Part shown: in pieces, positions 1 to 12,720 of the stretch | Numbering within the stretch: position 1 is the first letter of the stretch | Layout: every line of letters starts with the position of its first letter | DNA from: Nemophila menziesii | Taxonomy: Eukaryota > Streptophyta > Magnoliopsida > Boraginales > Hydrophyllaceae | Reading direction: 5' to 3' | DNA length: 64,000 bases | Assembly (NCBI GenBank): GCA_029959085.1 | Contig: JARWIR010000031.1 | Coordinates: 8,494,001-8,558,000 of the forward strand | Notes under the pieces: generated by a model | Told to the model about the DNA's origin: nothing | Databases searched by the model: none | What the model saw: the letters and a program-made list of their open reading frames with translations, nothing else | Translations under genes and position numbers: made by a program

Positions 1-698
1 ATTATTTTTCTTTAGTAACCTTGACATGTAATTTTATATACATTCAGATAAACGTAATTGTATTATTTAATACTTTTTTTTAAATTTTCAGGATCAATAT
101 TTATTAGCAACACACTGACAGATAGTGTAATTTACACTTTGGTATAAATTGTTGGGTGTATTTGTCTATTTTGCCTAAGCCAATGACCAATAGTACAGTT
201 TTCCATTTGTATGCTTAACACATGGGTCTATTTGCCACCTAAAAAAATTAGGTTGTATATGTCAATGGTAATGGTTGTGCTGTTTTTTTCTACTTAACAT
301 GACATACCTGTTAAATATGTTAGTAAAAAAATTTGTTGGTTATTTTCTTTTCATTTGTTAGTTTGCTCTATTTATATTTAATTGTTAGAACAGTAGATTT
401 TTTTTCTATATTAAAGTGGTAATAATTGTAAAAAATTACAATCATAATAATTTGATGTCATTCTCTTTTTATTTAAGTTTTCTACTCTTATATAATAAAC
501 TAATTATTTGAAATATATTGTTGGTCTCAACATTAATGTAATGGTCATTACTGTACTGATCTTTAATGTTCTTTTGCATACTTTTATGTAATGGATGTGA
601 TTTTTCCTACCTAATTAAATAGAAAATCATCGTGTAGTGTTTATTATATATTGTTCTTATGTAAAATAACTTACAAGCATACTTACTAACACAACACA

Positions 699-756
699 AT
701 AGTGGAATGGAACGGTTAACATAGCTCATAGTGGAACGGGACGGTTAACATAGCTT
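699..756. repeat. 29-bp tandem duplication
   Basis: Two adjacent copies (699-727 and 728-756) share atagtggaa, ggacggttaacatagct or close variants, and differ at a few bases. It lies within the Helitron interior. Confidence 0.8.
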
Positions 757-1291
757 AGAGACTATTAAGTACAAATCAAACTAACCCAGTATAATATAAT
801 TTTTTAGCAAAAGTATAATTTTACTCATTCAATCTATAATTAATTTATACTTTAAATTATCTGACTAAATATTGATATAAATTATAAATTTATACTTTTG
901 CGAATTACGTATAATAGTGTGGAGTTATTAAAATTAATGTGTGAGTTGTGTGTAAATTTATCAAATCATAAAAGTATAAAAATAACAAAATTGTTCATTA
1001 TAATTGATCAATTTTTACATAGCGCCTTCATACACTAGATGTCCATTAGTATAATCACTTAATAACTACTTCACTCAGATCTTTTTCCGTGCACTCCTTG
1101 AGAATATCGATGTAGAGTATCATATTTAACAACTTTACCTCCTTAGTCATTTTGGATGGCATTAAAAGCTTAAATCGAGCATAAATTAGGGACGTCTTCT
1201 TTAAGTTTTAAATCGCCATTTGTATTTGATAACCTAAGAACTTTATTAAATTTATGTTGTCTATTATTTTTGTTGCTTTCATATTCAATAG

Positions 1292-1361
1292 GTATAATAA
1301 CTTTAATTTTGTTGATATTCATGCCTCTACTAAAGTGTCTCCTTCAGTTCTTGACTCAAAT
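1292..1361 (+). pseudogene. Exon-like fragment in the Helitron
   Basis: A 70-bp open segment is flanked by a plausible acceptor (pyrimidine-rich stretch, then caatag at 1286-1291) and a strong donor (gtaagt from 1362). In phase it reads FVDIHASTKVSPSVLDS in its centre. I do not recognise the protein. Plant Helitrons often capture gene fragments, so a captured exon is possible, but one short open stretch with splice-like edges can arise by chance. Confidence 0.25.
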
Positions 1362-1403
1362 GTAAGTTTCATTGTATATTTATGTAGAATTTATATTTTT
1401 GTA

Positions 1404-1430
1404 GTGTCTTCAGACACGGGCTATACCTAG
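1404..1430 (+). other. Helitron 3' terminal hairpin and CTAG
   Basis: GTGTC-ttca-GACAC forms a 5-bp stem with a 4-nt loop (1404-1417). Nine bases later comes CTAG (1427-1430), followed by T. This is the usual Helitron end signal. Confidence 0.7.
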
Positions 1431-1467
1431 TATATATATGCGTGTGTTAATAGATGCATTAACATAG

Positions 1468-2008
1468 GCAGGAAACTAGCCCGGGACCATCCAATTCACC
1501 AAAGAACTAAAAGTTAGGCTTAAGAGAATAAAATTATGTTTATTATTCACATTAATTGGGAATCTAGATTCTAGCTAAGCCTATGCTTAATTCAAATAAA
1601 AGAGATATTTACTATTCACATTATTTGTGACTAAAGAAGACATCTAACATCTCATGTATATTCTTACATATTTATTGACACCGATGAATTTAACCCTATA
1701 AACATCTATGTATATTATTTTTATTCTATTAGGAATAAACACTTCTTATATATAGTTCCACCTTTTAATCCCCCTCCCGGGTGTAATTCATAAAAATAGG
1801 GATAATAAATTACATGGACTTTATAATGAAAAAAACTTTATACAAGATAATATGAAATACGTATAAATAAATATCAATTAAGAAAAACCCCTAAATTCAT
1901 ACAAAAAGCCTCAATTCATAATTCTAAGGTTTATAAGAAATCGTCATAAGCTAATGAAGAGAGTAATTTATGAATAATATAAAGTTAAGCATAATCATAA
2001 CTCAACAA
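1468..2008 (-). mobile_element. Fragment of the unit LTR
   Basis: The sequence from gaaactagcccggg to cataactcaa matches the middle of the LTRs at 17128, 23236, 33559 and 47205. The PBS-proximal end and the far end are missing. The right edge jumps to the S1 segment at ttaattctcttaattttg, as also seen near 25080. It contains the empty equivalent of the Copia insertion site found at 41229. Confidence 0.6.
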
Positions 2009-3127
2009 ATTAATTCTCTTAATTTTGTTTTGTAAAATGTTAATATTGTATGCAAATATTTGTGACTTAAATGAATATCACAACAACCTACACCATGCAC
2101 GTGACATAACCATGATTATAATGAGCGACTAAATCATTTAGAAAGCACATGTATATTTAAGTCAAAGGCAGTCATATTTTGGTATTTAGATATCGATTAA
2201 GTATTTGGTATATTGGGGTAGAGTAAAAAAATGCAACTGGATCACACATAACATAGATTTTGTGTTATTTTCATACACATTGTGTAATTAACCTCATTGC
2301 AAACTACCTAAATTAATTGTCACAAATAATAAAATAATAAGCTTTGTTTATTAATGTTATAAGCTTGTATGCAATTATGAATATGATATAAATATATCAA
2401 AAACTAATTAGTTGTGACATAACTAATCTCTTAGCATGTAATACAAGTTAGTATATTAGGAATAGTTTGTTTTATTTTATTTTCAATAGACGTATAAATG
2501 TGGTGTATAATAACGTTTTCAATTTTTTAGCCCATATTTTCATCCTTATAAGACATGAGTATTACTGATTCCTTTAAGTATTAATATAATTTGACAAAGT
2601 CTATACTTAATATTGTAAAATTAGTAAAATTGTGTACAAGATTAAAAACATTAAACACACAAAGTCTACAAATCCTATAGAGTTTTTACAATCCATAATA
2701 ATCTTATAGAATTTCTAATGAATACACCATAATAGTTATTACTGCAAATATGAAAGAAATATATATATTGTTATTTAATCACTTTTAATGAAATTAATTC
2801 AAATTTAATACACATGTTTGCTTGAAATATGATAAAATATGTAAAGTTACATGTACATTCCATAAAATTTAAATTGAAATATAATACATGTGTCTGTGGA
2901 TTGATTTATTAATTGTTTCTTACTTTCTATTTAAATTTTTTTTATTCACTACCATTTCATAAATCGTACCTACATAAACATATTTTTAAGAGAACTACAT
3001 AACATAACAACAAACATAAAATAAAGATTTCATACACAAGTAAAGAAAATAAATATAAAAATCTATTTATTTTATAGATATGTTTGATAAATATATTTAT
3101 GTCTTTATATGAAAAACTAATGAAATA

Positions 3128-3130
<3 letters not shown>
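2009..3130. repeat. Unit segment S1 (AT-rich, non-coding)
   Basis: This segment recurs at about 24.9-26.2 kb, 34.9-36.2 kb, 10.4-12.0 kb, 12.7-13.75 kb, 48.6-50.1 kb and 50.9-51.95 kb. Shared landmarks include cataactaatctcttag, cccatattttcatccttataagacatgag and tacaaatcctatagagttt. No open frame of note is present. Confidence 0.75.

Positions 3131-3164
<34 letters not shown>
3131..3164. repeat. (AT)n microsatellite
   Basis: This is a pure run of alternating AT that joins S1 to S2. The same junction run occurs at 13752 and 29216, and it is the insertion site of two Helitrons in this window. Confidence 0.95.
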
Positions 3165-3168
<4 letters not shown>

Positions 3169-3752
3169 ATGTGAAAAGAATCATATTTGAAAATTTTAAA
3201 AAAATATATCCCTATATTTGCATATATAATAAATAAACAATATATGAATATATATATATAATTTAAAATTTTGCAAGATCAATAATAAAAATATATAGAT
3301 CTATACAAAAAATATAGATCTATATAAATATGTTAAATACTTAGACATATGCATAAATATGGTATAAAACTTTATCAAAAGTATGATGTTTTAAACAAAA
3401 TAATTATTATATGATTTTGGTGTGATAGTATTGAATCGTTTAATTAGTTATTATAGTATATAAAAATATTATAAATGAATATTGTTGGAGAGAAATATGA
3501 ATTGAAACTGAGAGTTTAGTTTTAGATTGTACATATTTTTACAACTTATTAGGTCGAGTGACAGAGAGTTTATGTGGGTTTAAGTAAAGCAAGCAGAACT
3601 TATAAATAGTTAGCTTAAAAAACCGACCAATGATGGGCCTAAATAAAGAAAAGCCTCCATTTTATCCTTTGCTTTGATCGATTTACGTTAGGTTCATACT
3701 CAATCATAACTACCACTACTTAAGAAGAGTTTATATATGAAATATATAAGCA

Positions 3753-3942
3753 CTAGATATGACCCGTTCTTGAAGACATTTCCAAACAGTTAATTCTACT
3801 TTTACAAATGTTATAATAATAAAAAGGGAGGGTGATGTGATTATAAACGAGAAGATGAGAAATTAATGGGAATTATGAGAGGTTTTTGGGGATTTTGAGT
3901 TTTAATAGGAAGAGTTAGGTATATACTACTTTATTATGTAAA
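3753..3942 (-). mobile_element. Short Helitron-like relic (about 190 bp)
   Basis: On the minus strand the 3' end is CTAG (3753-3756) next to a decayed hairpin (gacccgttcttgaagac on plus), followed by host T. The 5' end reads TTTACATAATAAAG, a weak version of the TCTATATAATAAAG terminus at 29215. Copies sit at the same place in the units near 29861, 36838, 52593 and 58750, with a truncated one at 14385. It therefore predates unit multiplication. Confidence 0.45.
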
Positions 3943-4559
3943 TACTCGAACTAAATGTTGAAAAAATATATCACATACATATGTAGTGTGAACCCAATTA
4001 AAGACAACCCATCAATGACATATTTTGTATAAATTAAAAGAAAGACATAAAATTTTATATATATTAGGTGTGAAACAAAAAAACTCATTGTTTGCATATA
4101 TAATTTAGAATTATAACAAGACATATCGTTTGTCTAATTTCTTGTGTGAAATCAAAGAAACATGGCTTACCGTGAGTTTAACTTGGACATAAAATAACTT
4201 TTCTTGTTCTTTTATTCAAATAAATTTATCTACAAATATTTTTAACATTTGTGGTATAATAGTACTTAATAATTAATTACATTATTAGTATGTGAATTTT
4301 AGTTCAAGAAACATATATACTTACATTTACACATATGTAAAAAAAATTCCCCTAAAATAAACAAACTCAATTTTCATATTTCAAGTATTTCAAAATAACA
4401 ATAAACAATTTACATAGATTTATCAAGGGTGACTGATATGGGTGTTTTTGAGACCAATTTAATCGCCAATAAAAAACATTTTGCTAGATTATTTTCCAAA
4501 TAATTTACTACAATTGATAATTAGTACGAACCACCACTAAGTAATTGAGTATTAGTATT

Positions 4560-4735
4560 ATTCATCTCCGACCACTACCCACCGTCCACTGCTGGCACCA
4601 CCACCTAGGGAGTACTCTTAGTTTCATTGACTACAAAACCATTGAGTATATATGATATTTTTCTTTAAAAACCATCCACCGACCACCAACACAGCCACCC
4701 AAGCGTACTTAGTGATTCAATGAGTACGAAATAAC
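4560..4735. repeat. Two-copy CCACC-rich tandem repeat
   Basis: Two imperfect copies of about 100 bp each run ccgaccac...ccacc, then agtactcttagtttcattgact or gtacttagtgattcaatgagt. The segment is richer in C than its surroundings. It recurs near 30690-30870 and 59560-59740. Confidence 0.6.
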
Positions 4736-4915
4736 TAAGTACGAAAATCGTGGATTAGAGAAATCACTAATTATAAAATTCATGAGTATATTCAGTTAAT
4801 CTCTAACTATGCTTAGACAATCAACAAAACTACACTCCAAATTATTGAGTATACTCCGTGATTTCGAAATGTTACCTAAAAAATGGCACACATTTATTTT
4901 TATGATTGAACCAAT

Positions 4916-6768
4916 AAAAAATAAATAAATCTATGATACCTATAAGAAAAAAAATATATGTAAAAAGTTATACAATATTTAAAGAAAAAAATTAAATAAT
5001 CATGTTGAATGTTATATATCTAGGTTGAATGTTACTCCAAGAAAAAAAAGCACATCAAATAATCATGAACAACAAAATCTCATAAAAAAGTTTCGCCTCG
5101 ATAGTTAGATCTGTTATTTCAAACTCAACCACTCAAACTCCAATCTACAATGTAAACATAGATCTACCAATAGAAAATAGTCTGGATGGTTGAGTAGGTT
5201 GGAGAAGAAGAGTATTTTGAGAGGTGGTTTAGATATTCTAGGTGTTAAATGTGATGAATGTGTCTTTATGTACATATATATAAATATAATATTTAAAAAT
5301 ATCTCTTCAAGACCCGTTGACAAAGATCCCATCTATAATTTTCGAAATAAGCCGTAATTTACTCAATTCTAATATTGGATTATATATCATAACATTCGTC
5401 ACAATAAGAAGATTGTAGTAAAATCCTATGACTATGTTAAAATTGTAGTAATGTTTTATTAGATATAAAAAATTCTACCAATATTCATAAGCGAATTTAC
5501 AATCTTATCGACAATCATGACAATTCATCACAATCATTTATCTTTAGGAGATATATGCTGTGATGAATTGACATGATCACGATTAGATTGTAATCATTTA
5601 TGTTTTCTAGAAGATTAGAATAAACATGATTGTTAAACCTTTAAAGCTGGATCGATGTTTATAAGAGTTTCACAGAAGGGGATGTATATGGTGTAGATTT
5701 TTATAATATATATTGTTAGGGAAATGTTTAGAAATAGTTGTTGTGTTGATGGAAAAATATTAATGAATAGCATCTATTTATATGTGAGTAGATGGCTAAA
5801 AAGGGAATGAACAAGAAGCTTCCAGATTTCAAAAATCATCAAGTTTGATTATATAACAATATATATATATATATATAAAAGTTGTTAATCAAAGATGATT
5901 AATATAAGAATGTAAAAGACACGGGTGTGATCGCTTTAGAGCCGTCTCTCAACATATATAAAAGATGGCTTAGTTTATCCCCTTATATTTGATGGTTGGG
6001 ATCGCTCCAAAAAATATATAACTAATATTATGGACACACTATAATTTAATAATATATTAAATTTATTCCAGATATATATTAAAATCCAATAAAAATGGTA
6101 CTATTATAGTTATAATACCATAAAACTAATGTGTTTGTCCGTGCTATCTAATTATCAATATCTACTTACTTTTTTAATCCATCAAATATATAAATATGTT
6201 TTTTATTTATAATTTTTTACTAAATATATAACTTAAATATGAATGAATATCTTCAATTTGATTTAATTTTAAAGTCATAATATATATAGATATATATATA
6301 TATAAAAGTAAATATTTGAATACAAAAATATATTTTATATATCTTTCTATGTAAATGATAAATGTTAATATAGCATGCAAAATTTTTAGACGATATATAT
6401 CAATATTATATAACATCTGTTGACCAAACGTCGTAAATTTACATCATAAAACATTTTTTTAAACAATTCACATCCTTTACATATACGATTATTAGGACCG
6501 TCTACACTACCTAAAAAATTCACTCACTGCATTTAATTTCTTATTTTTGCAAATATTTTATTATTTCAAATAAAAAAAATTATAATTATTACCATATTAC
6601 TTTTTCGTCAAAACCATTATAATTTATTAAACGATATAATTGCATATTAAATCAAGTAACTACGCTATTATTTTAATATTTCAAGAATTTTTTGATACAT
6701 TTACATTAAAAAAATTTATGTATATTTTTTATTGAGTTTGTGACATTTAAAATTATTTATCTTTACCA
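4916..6768. repeat. Unit segments S3 to S5 (AT-rich, non-coding)
   Basis: S3 (about 4916-5339) carries caagacccgttgacaaagatc. S4 (about 5340-6000) carries the fold-back and cgctttagagccgtctctc. S5 (about 6000-6768) carries atataactaatattatgg. All recur in order at 19.7-21.3 kb, 37.5-38.6 kb, 53.3-54.96 kb and 59.9-60.6 plus 62.84-63.58 kb. Minus-strand frames here are short and not conserved as reading frames. Confidence 0.7.
5498..5592. repeat. Fold-back inverted repeat
   Basis: The arms of about 43-45 bp start tacaatcttatcg and end with its near complement cgattagattgta. The inner arm caattcatcacaa pairs with the corresponding tgtgatgaattg. The loop is about 10 nt around tctttaggag. Copies lie at 37931-38028 and 53696-53790. 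It could be a small MITE-like element. Confidence 0.7.
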
Positions 6769-7256
6769 CTACATATATATGATAAAATAAACTTTTTAAA
6801 ATGACACGTCAACTCTACATAAAAGAAGAACACGATCATTTGTGAACCATGAATTTACTTATTCGCACTATTGTAATAGTTGTATTTTACTAATAAAAGG
6901 AAACTCAATTGTCTCTTATCTCACTCCATGCACATTATACACAATATTCTATTTTAACCAGGGGACTTACGTTTGATACCGTAAATGGAACAAAACTTAT
7001 TTTAAAGGCTCGCGTAGGGGATTTGGGTTCGCTTGCCTATTAATAGAACAAACGCTTACCTTTTCATTACCTATAAATGAAGAACCTTGAATCTCGAACC
7101 ACGAATAATGAAAATTGAATTAATTTTATAAAAAAATGCATGCAAGCTAAATCCTATGAATGTTTTATAAGCTTAAAATAATATTTACAAGAAATCAAAA
7201 ATCATGAACCACACACTTCAAAATATTTGGATATGTGTTGATATTATAAAAAAACA
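6769..7256. repeat. Pre-array segment, unit 1
   Basis: The segment runs from tacatatatatgataaaataaac to catgaaccacacac and precedes the hexamer array in every unit. It contains a tRNA T-arm-like word (gtttgatacc near 6970). Its left part aligns by eye with the reverse complement of the Helitron sequence near 28560-28657, including the aaaagacgaacacgatca stretch. Confidence 0.65.
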
Positions 7257-8814
7257 CGTTAACCTTAAACTTACAGGTTAACTTTAACCTTAACCATACG
7301 GTTAAACGTAACACTAAATCGTACATTTTATCTTAAATCTAGAACTTAAAACTTAAAACTTAACTTTCATCATAACCTTAAACTTAATGTTTCTTTTAAC
7401 CTTTACTATAACCCTAATTTTACCCTTACCCTTGAGGTTTAAACCTTAATTATAATTTGAACTAGATAAAAAACATTTGACCTCAAACATAAATCTTATA
7501 ACGTTATTCTTTAAGGTTTGAACCTTAATTCTAACCTTAACCAAATGAAGTTTAATCGCGCTTATATCCGACCTCTAACATTAAATTTGTATAACGTGAA
7601 ACATAAACGTCAACTTAACCTTAAAATTGACATGTACCTCAAAGTTAACCCTTAGACTTAACCTTAACCTTTACCATAACAGAAAATTTAAACTTTAACC
7701 TTAACCTTTAACCTTAACATTTAATGTAATTCTAACCTTAACCATAACCTTAAACTTAACCTTAACCATGAACTTAACCTTAATATTAGCCTTAGTCTTA
7801 GCCTTAGCATAACCATATCCTTTGCCCTATCCTTAACCTTTTACTTAGCTTTTTCTTTAGACTTTTCCTTAGCCTTAGCCTAGTCGTATCCTTATCCCTA
7901 TATATATATATATATATATATATTGGCTTAGCCATAACCTTAACCTTAACGGTAACACTAAAATTATCATTAACATTAATTTTAACTTAACCTTACCATT
8001 AAAATGAACCTTGTAATTAACCTTAACCTTAAACATTAACCTTAACCTTAAACTTAACCTTAACCTTAACTAATACTCTTTACTCCTTAACCCACCTTAA
8101 CATCAACCACTTAATTATTAACCTTAAAGAGATCAATGAGCTTATTCTTAAAATTAACCTAACATTAACCATACCCATAACCTTAACCTTACCCTTAAAC
8201 TTAAACTTAAAATTTTACTTTGCCATGACTTCAACATTAACTTTAATCTTAACCATAACTTTAACCCCAACCTTAACCTTAACCTTAACCTTGACCTTAA
8301 CTATTACCTTAACCTTAATCTTATCCTAACCTTAACCTGAACATTAATCATAACCTTAAACTTAATCTTAACCCTAAATCTTATACCTTAAATCGTTAAC
8401 CTTAAACCATAAAACTTAGTGTTTGCTTTCATTTTCACCTTAACCTTTACCCGAACCTTAATGTTAACCTTAAACTTAACATTAACCTTAAATCTTATAC
8501 CTTAAACTGTAAACCTTAAACATAAACCTTAAACTATACAACTAAGTGTTTGCTTCTACTTTAACCTTAACCTTAACTTTAACCATAACTCTTAAACTTT
8601 AAGTCTTACACCTGAAACCTTAAACATAAACTTAAACTTAACCTAAACTTGAAACCTTCACCATAACATTAACCTTAACCTTTAACTCCAAACTTATTTT
8701 AAGTTTTTCAACCTTGAACCTTGAACCTTGAACCTTAAACCTTAAACCTTAAACCATTAATCTTAAACATTAACCTTGACCTTAACCTTAACTTTAAAAA
8801 TTAACTTAACCTTT
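7257..8814 (-). repeat. Degenerate TTAAGG array 1
   Basis: On plus this is CCTTAA with variants CATTAA, CCATAA, CTTTAA and CCCTAA. It includes non-hexamer spacers (one at 7539-7580), a middle block rich in CTTAGC (about 7787-7880) and a TA run (about 7899-7922). The hexamer is not the usual plant telomere heptamer TTTAGGG. The strand given is that on which TTAAGG is read, the strand of the retroelement. Confidence 0.9.
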
Positions 8815-8820
8815 AGTGCA

Positions 8821-8839
8821 ATCCACGTCAAATATGCCA
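8821..8839 (-). other. Decayed tRNA-Asp-like primer-binding site, unit 1
   Basis: The minus strand reads TGGCATATTTGACGTGGAT. The expected plant tRNA-Asp complement starts TGGCGCCGTTGCCGGGGAT, and most differences fit cytosine deamination. It lies between the array and the LTR. Confidence 0.5.
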
Positions 8840-8845
8840 ATAAAA

Positions 8846-9936
8846 TGGGTATCCCCTATGTGTGTGGTGATTTTCACACCCAAGGGAGAAACTCCCCACA
8901 AAATTGAATGGATCATTCCAAGTAGTAGAGTAAAACTTTTATCATCTCCATATGGATTATAAAACTTATATTGTGTGTTTAATGAAGTTGAATAGAATGT
9001 AGTATAATAATATAATATATATTGGATTTTGTTTCGATAATGAATAATTAAAAAGAATGAAATTCAAATACATGGACTAAAATAGAGAGGAAACTAGCCC
9101 AAGATGATCCAATTCACCAAAGAACTATAAGTTAGGCTAAAGAGAATAAGATGATGTTTACTATTCACATTAACTGAGAATCTCGATTCAACCTAAGCTT
9201 CTGATTAATTCAAATAAGAGCGATGTTCACTATTCACATCAATTGTGACTCTAGAAGGCACCTAACCTCTCCCGTCATCACTTTAAAGTTGGCAGCTTAT
9301 ACGAAATGAATGTACTCAAAATTAATAGGGTAGGACTTTTATCCTATATTGCATTGTCCAATATTCACATCATAACCATTAATTATATTGATAAAACACG
9401 TGTCATAGATAAATTAGATAGTTACTATAATTAGTTTTTAATTGACATAAACATGGGGTATATCTCATAATACGGTTGGTATTGAACGATCCCATATTAG
9501 ATAAAAGTATTTTACAAATTAATATAGAGTAATATAGTATAAGTTTTAAATAACATAGGACACACACACAAATTTTTGAATAATATATGGTCATATAATG
9601 CAATCAAATCAAAATATATTTCATGCCTCCAACTCCCTTGTCCCCAAAAAGAATTGCATGCCTACTCCTTTATGTTTAATTATGTATTTCTATATTGTAA
9701 TTAATAGGGAGATAGATGGATAAAGTATACATGTAGTGTTGGCCCTGATTTTTAAAGTATGTGATGTTGAAGAAGGTAACATTATTGCAATTTAGGGAGC
9801 TGAACTCGAAATAAAAGAAAGTCAACAACACTATGGAAACTATTTTAATTAAATTAATTCTACAAAAAAGTTTATAACTTTAATCCTTGATTGTTGGTGT
9901 AGTGAGCACAAAACGAAAGGTGTCAATTAATAACAA
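8846..9936 (-). mobile_element. Unit LTR 1 (internally deleted)
   Basis: The plus-strand left edge is near tgggtatcccc. The right edge near aacaaa is set by comparison with 24879. About 500-600 bp are missing at about 9271, where the tattcctacata part of other copies is skipped and the text jumps to cgtcatcactttaaag. Confidence 0.55.
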
Positions 9937-12720
9937 ACCATCTTATTAATTGTTACAAGATTGTGAAATTATGTCCGACATGCTTTAAATTCAGGTTCGT
10001 AAATTATTGTCAATAATATTATGGTTGTATGAAAAACGATGATTATTACTGAACGAATGAATTGTAAGTGCTCCAAAAAGGTTTTCTACAAAATTCCAAT
10101 TCAATAATTTAGTTTGTGGATCGATTCGTTAGTTGTTTCTCACGTTCTATTTAATTTTTTTTATTCAATACCATTTAGAAAATCATAACTACTAAAATAT
10201 ATTTTTAAGAGAGATACATAATATATTAACCAACCTAAAAAAAAAATTACTTACACAATCAAAGAATATAAATATATAAATCTATTTTTTATATATACAT
10301 AGGTTTGATAAATGTATTTTTATTTTTATATAATAAATTAATGAAATACTAATATATAAACGGTGATTGTTACAGAAAGAAGGAATTGTAAGTGCTCCAA
10401 AAAGGGATTCTACAAGATGGTGAAGGATTTGATATCCTTGTATGCATGCTAAAAAAAATTAATTCTCTTGATTTTAGTGTGTAAAAGATTGACACCATAT
10501 TAAAATAGTTGTAACTGAAATGAATATCACAAAAATATACACCCTACACGCAACATAACTACAATTAAAATGTACGAAGAAATCATTGAGAATGCACATG
10601 AATTTCTAAGTCCAAGTCACCATTATTTTGGTATTTAGATGTTCGATTAAGTATTCAATATATTAGGGTAGAGACAAAAAATGCCATTAGAACATATAGA
10701 ACAAGGTTTATCAGGTCGATGAAGACATTTTGAAATGTCCAAACAACACTGATAGACAATAGTGATGTCTGGATAAGAAAAAGAATGATCTTCCAAGATA
10801 AATAAATATAAATTAGTAATACATAAGAGATATATTCCTTTTAGACACTTGACAATTATAGCAAAAAAATATTACTCGTAAGCGCTCGAGAACCATTTAA
10901 TGATGATAAATGTGTCTACACTTAATGCAACACATATAGTTTGGTGGCTTATTAACATATGAGATAATTTTAAACATCACGTTACACGTAAAATGCATTG
11001 TAGACCGAAAATAAATTTTATTCAGAAGGTGATCATAAATAATATTGTCTCGTCGATTTTGAACTCAGATGTATTATTAGACCGATACAAGTACATATAT
11101 TTTTTGTTATTTTCATATACATTGTGTAATTAACCTCATCCTAAAATACCTAAATTTATTGTCACAAATAATCACATAATTAAGATTTGTTTTTCTTGGT
11201 TATAAGCTTGTAAGCATTCATGAATATGATACAATTAAACCAACAACTATTAGTTATGGCAGAAATAATCTCTTAGCGTGTAATAAAACTTAATATTTAG
11301 GAATCGTTTATTTTATTTTATTTTCAATAGACGTATAGATGTGTATAATAACTTTTTCAATCTTTTCGCCCATATTTTCATCCTTATAAGATATGACTAT
11401 TTCCGATTTATGTACGTATTAAAATAATTTGTCAAAGTCTATACATGATATAGAAAAATTAGTCATATTTTGTACATGATTAAAAAGTATCATGTTTATA
11501 GATTTAAAATACACCAATAAGTCTACAAATTCTATAAAGATTTTGAAATACATAAAAATCTTATTGAATTTCAAATGAATATACCATAATAGTTACTGCA
11601 AATATGAATCAAATATTTACATTCTTATTTAGTAACAGTTTAATGAAAGTTGATTCAGATCTGATACACATGTTTGTCTACGATATGATAAAATATGTAA
11701 AGTTACATGTACTTTCTGTAAAACTTAAATTGTAATTTATTACATGTGTTTGTGGATTGTTTCTTACTTTCTTTTTTGAAAAGGTTGTATTCACTACCAT
11801 TTAATAAATCATACCTACATATTTATTTTTTCGAGATAAATACATAATATAGCAACTAAAATAAAAACAAAAAAAGATTTCATACACAATAAAAGAACAT
11901 AAATAAATAATTATAATAATTATATATAGATATATTCGATAAATATATTTTTATTTTTATATAATAAATTAATGAAAATATATATATATATATATATGTG
12001 TGTGTGTTTGTGTTTTTGTATAAAAGGTACATATTTACTGATTTTAAAAATATGCAAATAAATACAAAAATTTATGTTCTATTTTCTTATATAAAAATTT
12101 TACAACTTTATATATATAAAATATAAAATTCAGCAAGATCAATAATAAAAAATATATATATATATCTATACAAAAATATAGTTATACATACATATGTTAA
12201 AAACTTAGATATATACATAAATACATTAGAAAAATTATTAGAAAAATAATGTTATATAAACAAAAAATTTAAGTATTACAAATCAAATCATTAGATCTAT
12301 AATATATTTTTTGTAAACTAGTATTAAATCGTCTAACTAGTATATTTTGTTTTGTTGTACACTAACTGATACAAATATATGAAAAATTAAAAGGAACAAT
12401 TAGGTACATCGTACATTATTATACAAATACTCTAACCAAAAGTAAAAAAATATGAACATATGGCATACATATGTAATGTGAAACAAAATAAAGAAAACTC
12501 ATCGATTACATATTTGAAACAAAATTAAAGAAAGACAACCAAAGAAAAAATTTCATCGGTTGCAAATTTAATTTATAATTATAACCAGACGTATCATTTG
12601 TCTCATTTTTCGTGTCATATCAATGAAACACAACTTATCGCTTGTTTAACTTGTATTTACAACATATTTCCTTGTCATTTTATCAAAATTGATTGTACCC
12701 AAAATGTGAAAAATATTGGA
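9937..12720. repeat. S1/S2 segment, copy A (AT-rich)
   Basis: It starts with a partial S1 (about 10026-10360), then a further S1 that includes ctcgtaagcgctcgagaacc near 10875, a short TA run near 11978 and part of S2. It parallels 48516-50879. No coding signal was seen. Confidence 0.7.

Larger units (their letters stand above)
1..1430 (+). mobile_element. Helitron, 3' part
   Basis: The right end has the form of a plant Helitron 3' terminus: a short hairpin, then CTAG, then a host T. The host sequence to the right is a TA-rich stretch followed by gtgtgttaatagatgca, which also follows a TA run near 51960, so the element appears inserted in the TA run of a repeat unit. The 5' terminus was not found and may lie left of the window. 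The interior is AT-rich and not open, apart from one exon-like fragment. No Rep or helicase coding is visible, so this is probably non-autonomous. Confidence 0.55.
3165..4915. repeat. Unit segment S2 (AT-rich, non-coding)
   Basis: Copies lie at about 29.3-31.06 kb, 36.2-37.5 kb, 52.0-53.28 kb and 58.55-59.9 kb. Landmarks are gatcaataataaaaatatatag, attgttggagagaaatatg, the small Helitron-like relic and the CCACC-rich tandem. I see no coding signal. Confidence 0.75.

Noticed and set aside
699..756. CRISPR-like array
   Set aside because: Only two adjacent direct repeats without spacers, in a plant repeat context.
5114..5332. Minus-strand frame with PPLKILFFSNLLN, also seen at 37484-37750 and 60133-60405
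   Set aside because: The peptide recurs because the DNA unit recurs; frame lengths and ends differ, TA-run text is included, and there is no recognisable domain.
7257..8814. True telomere or interstitial telomeric repeat
   Set aside because: The hexamer is CCTTAA/TTAAGG, not TTTAGGG; it lies inside mobile elements and is flanked by a PBS and LTR. A few CCCTAA hexamers are ordinary variants.
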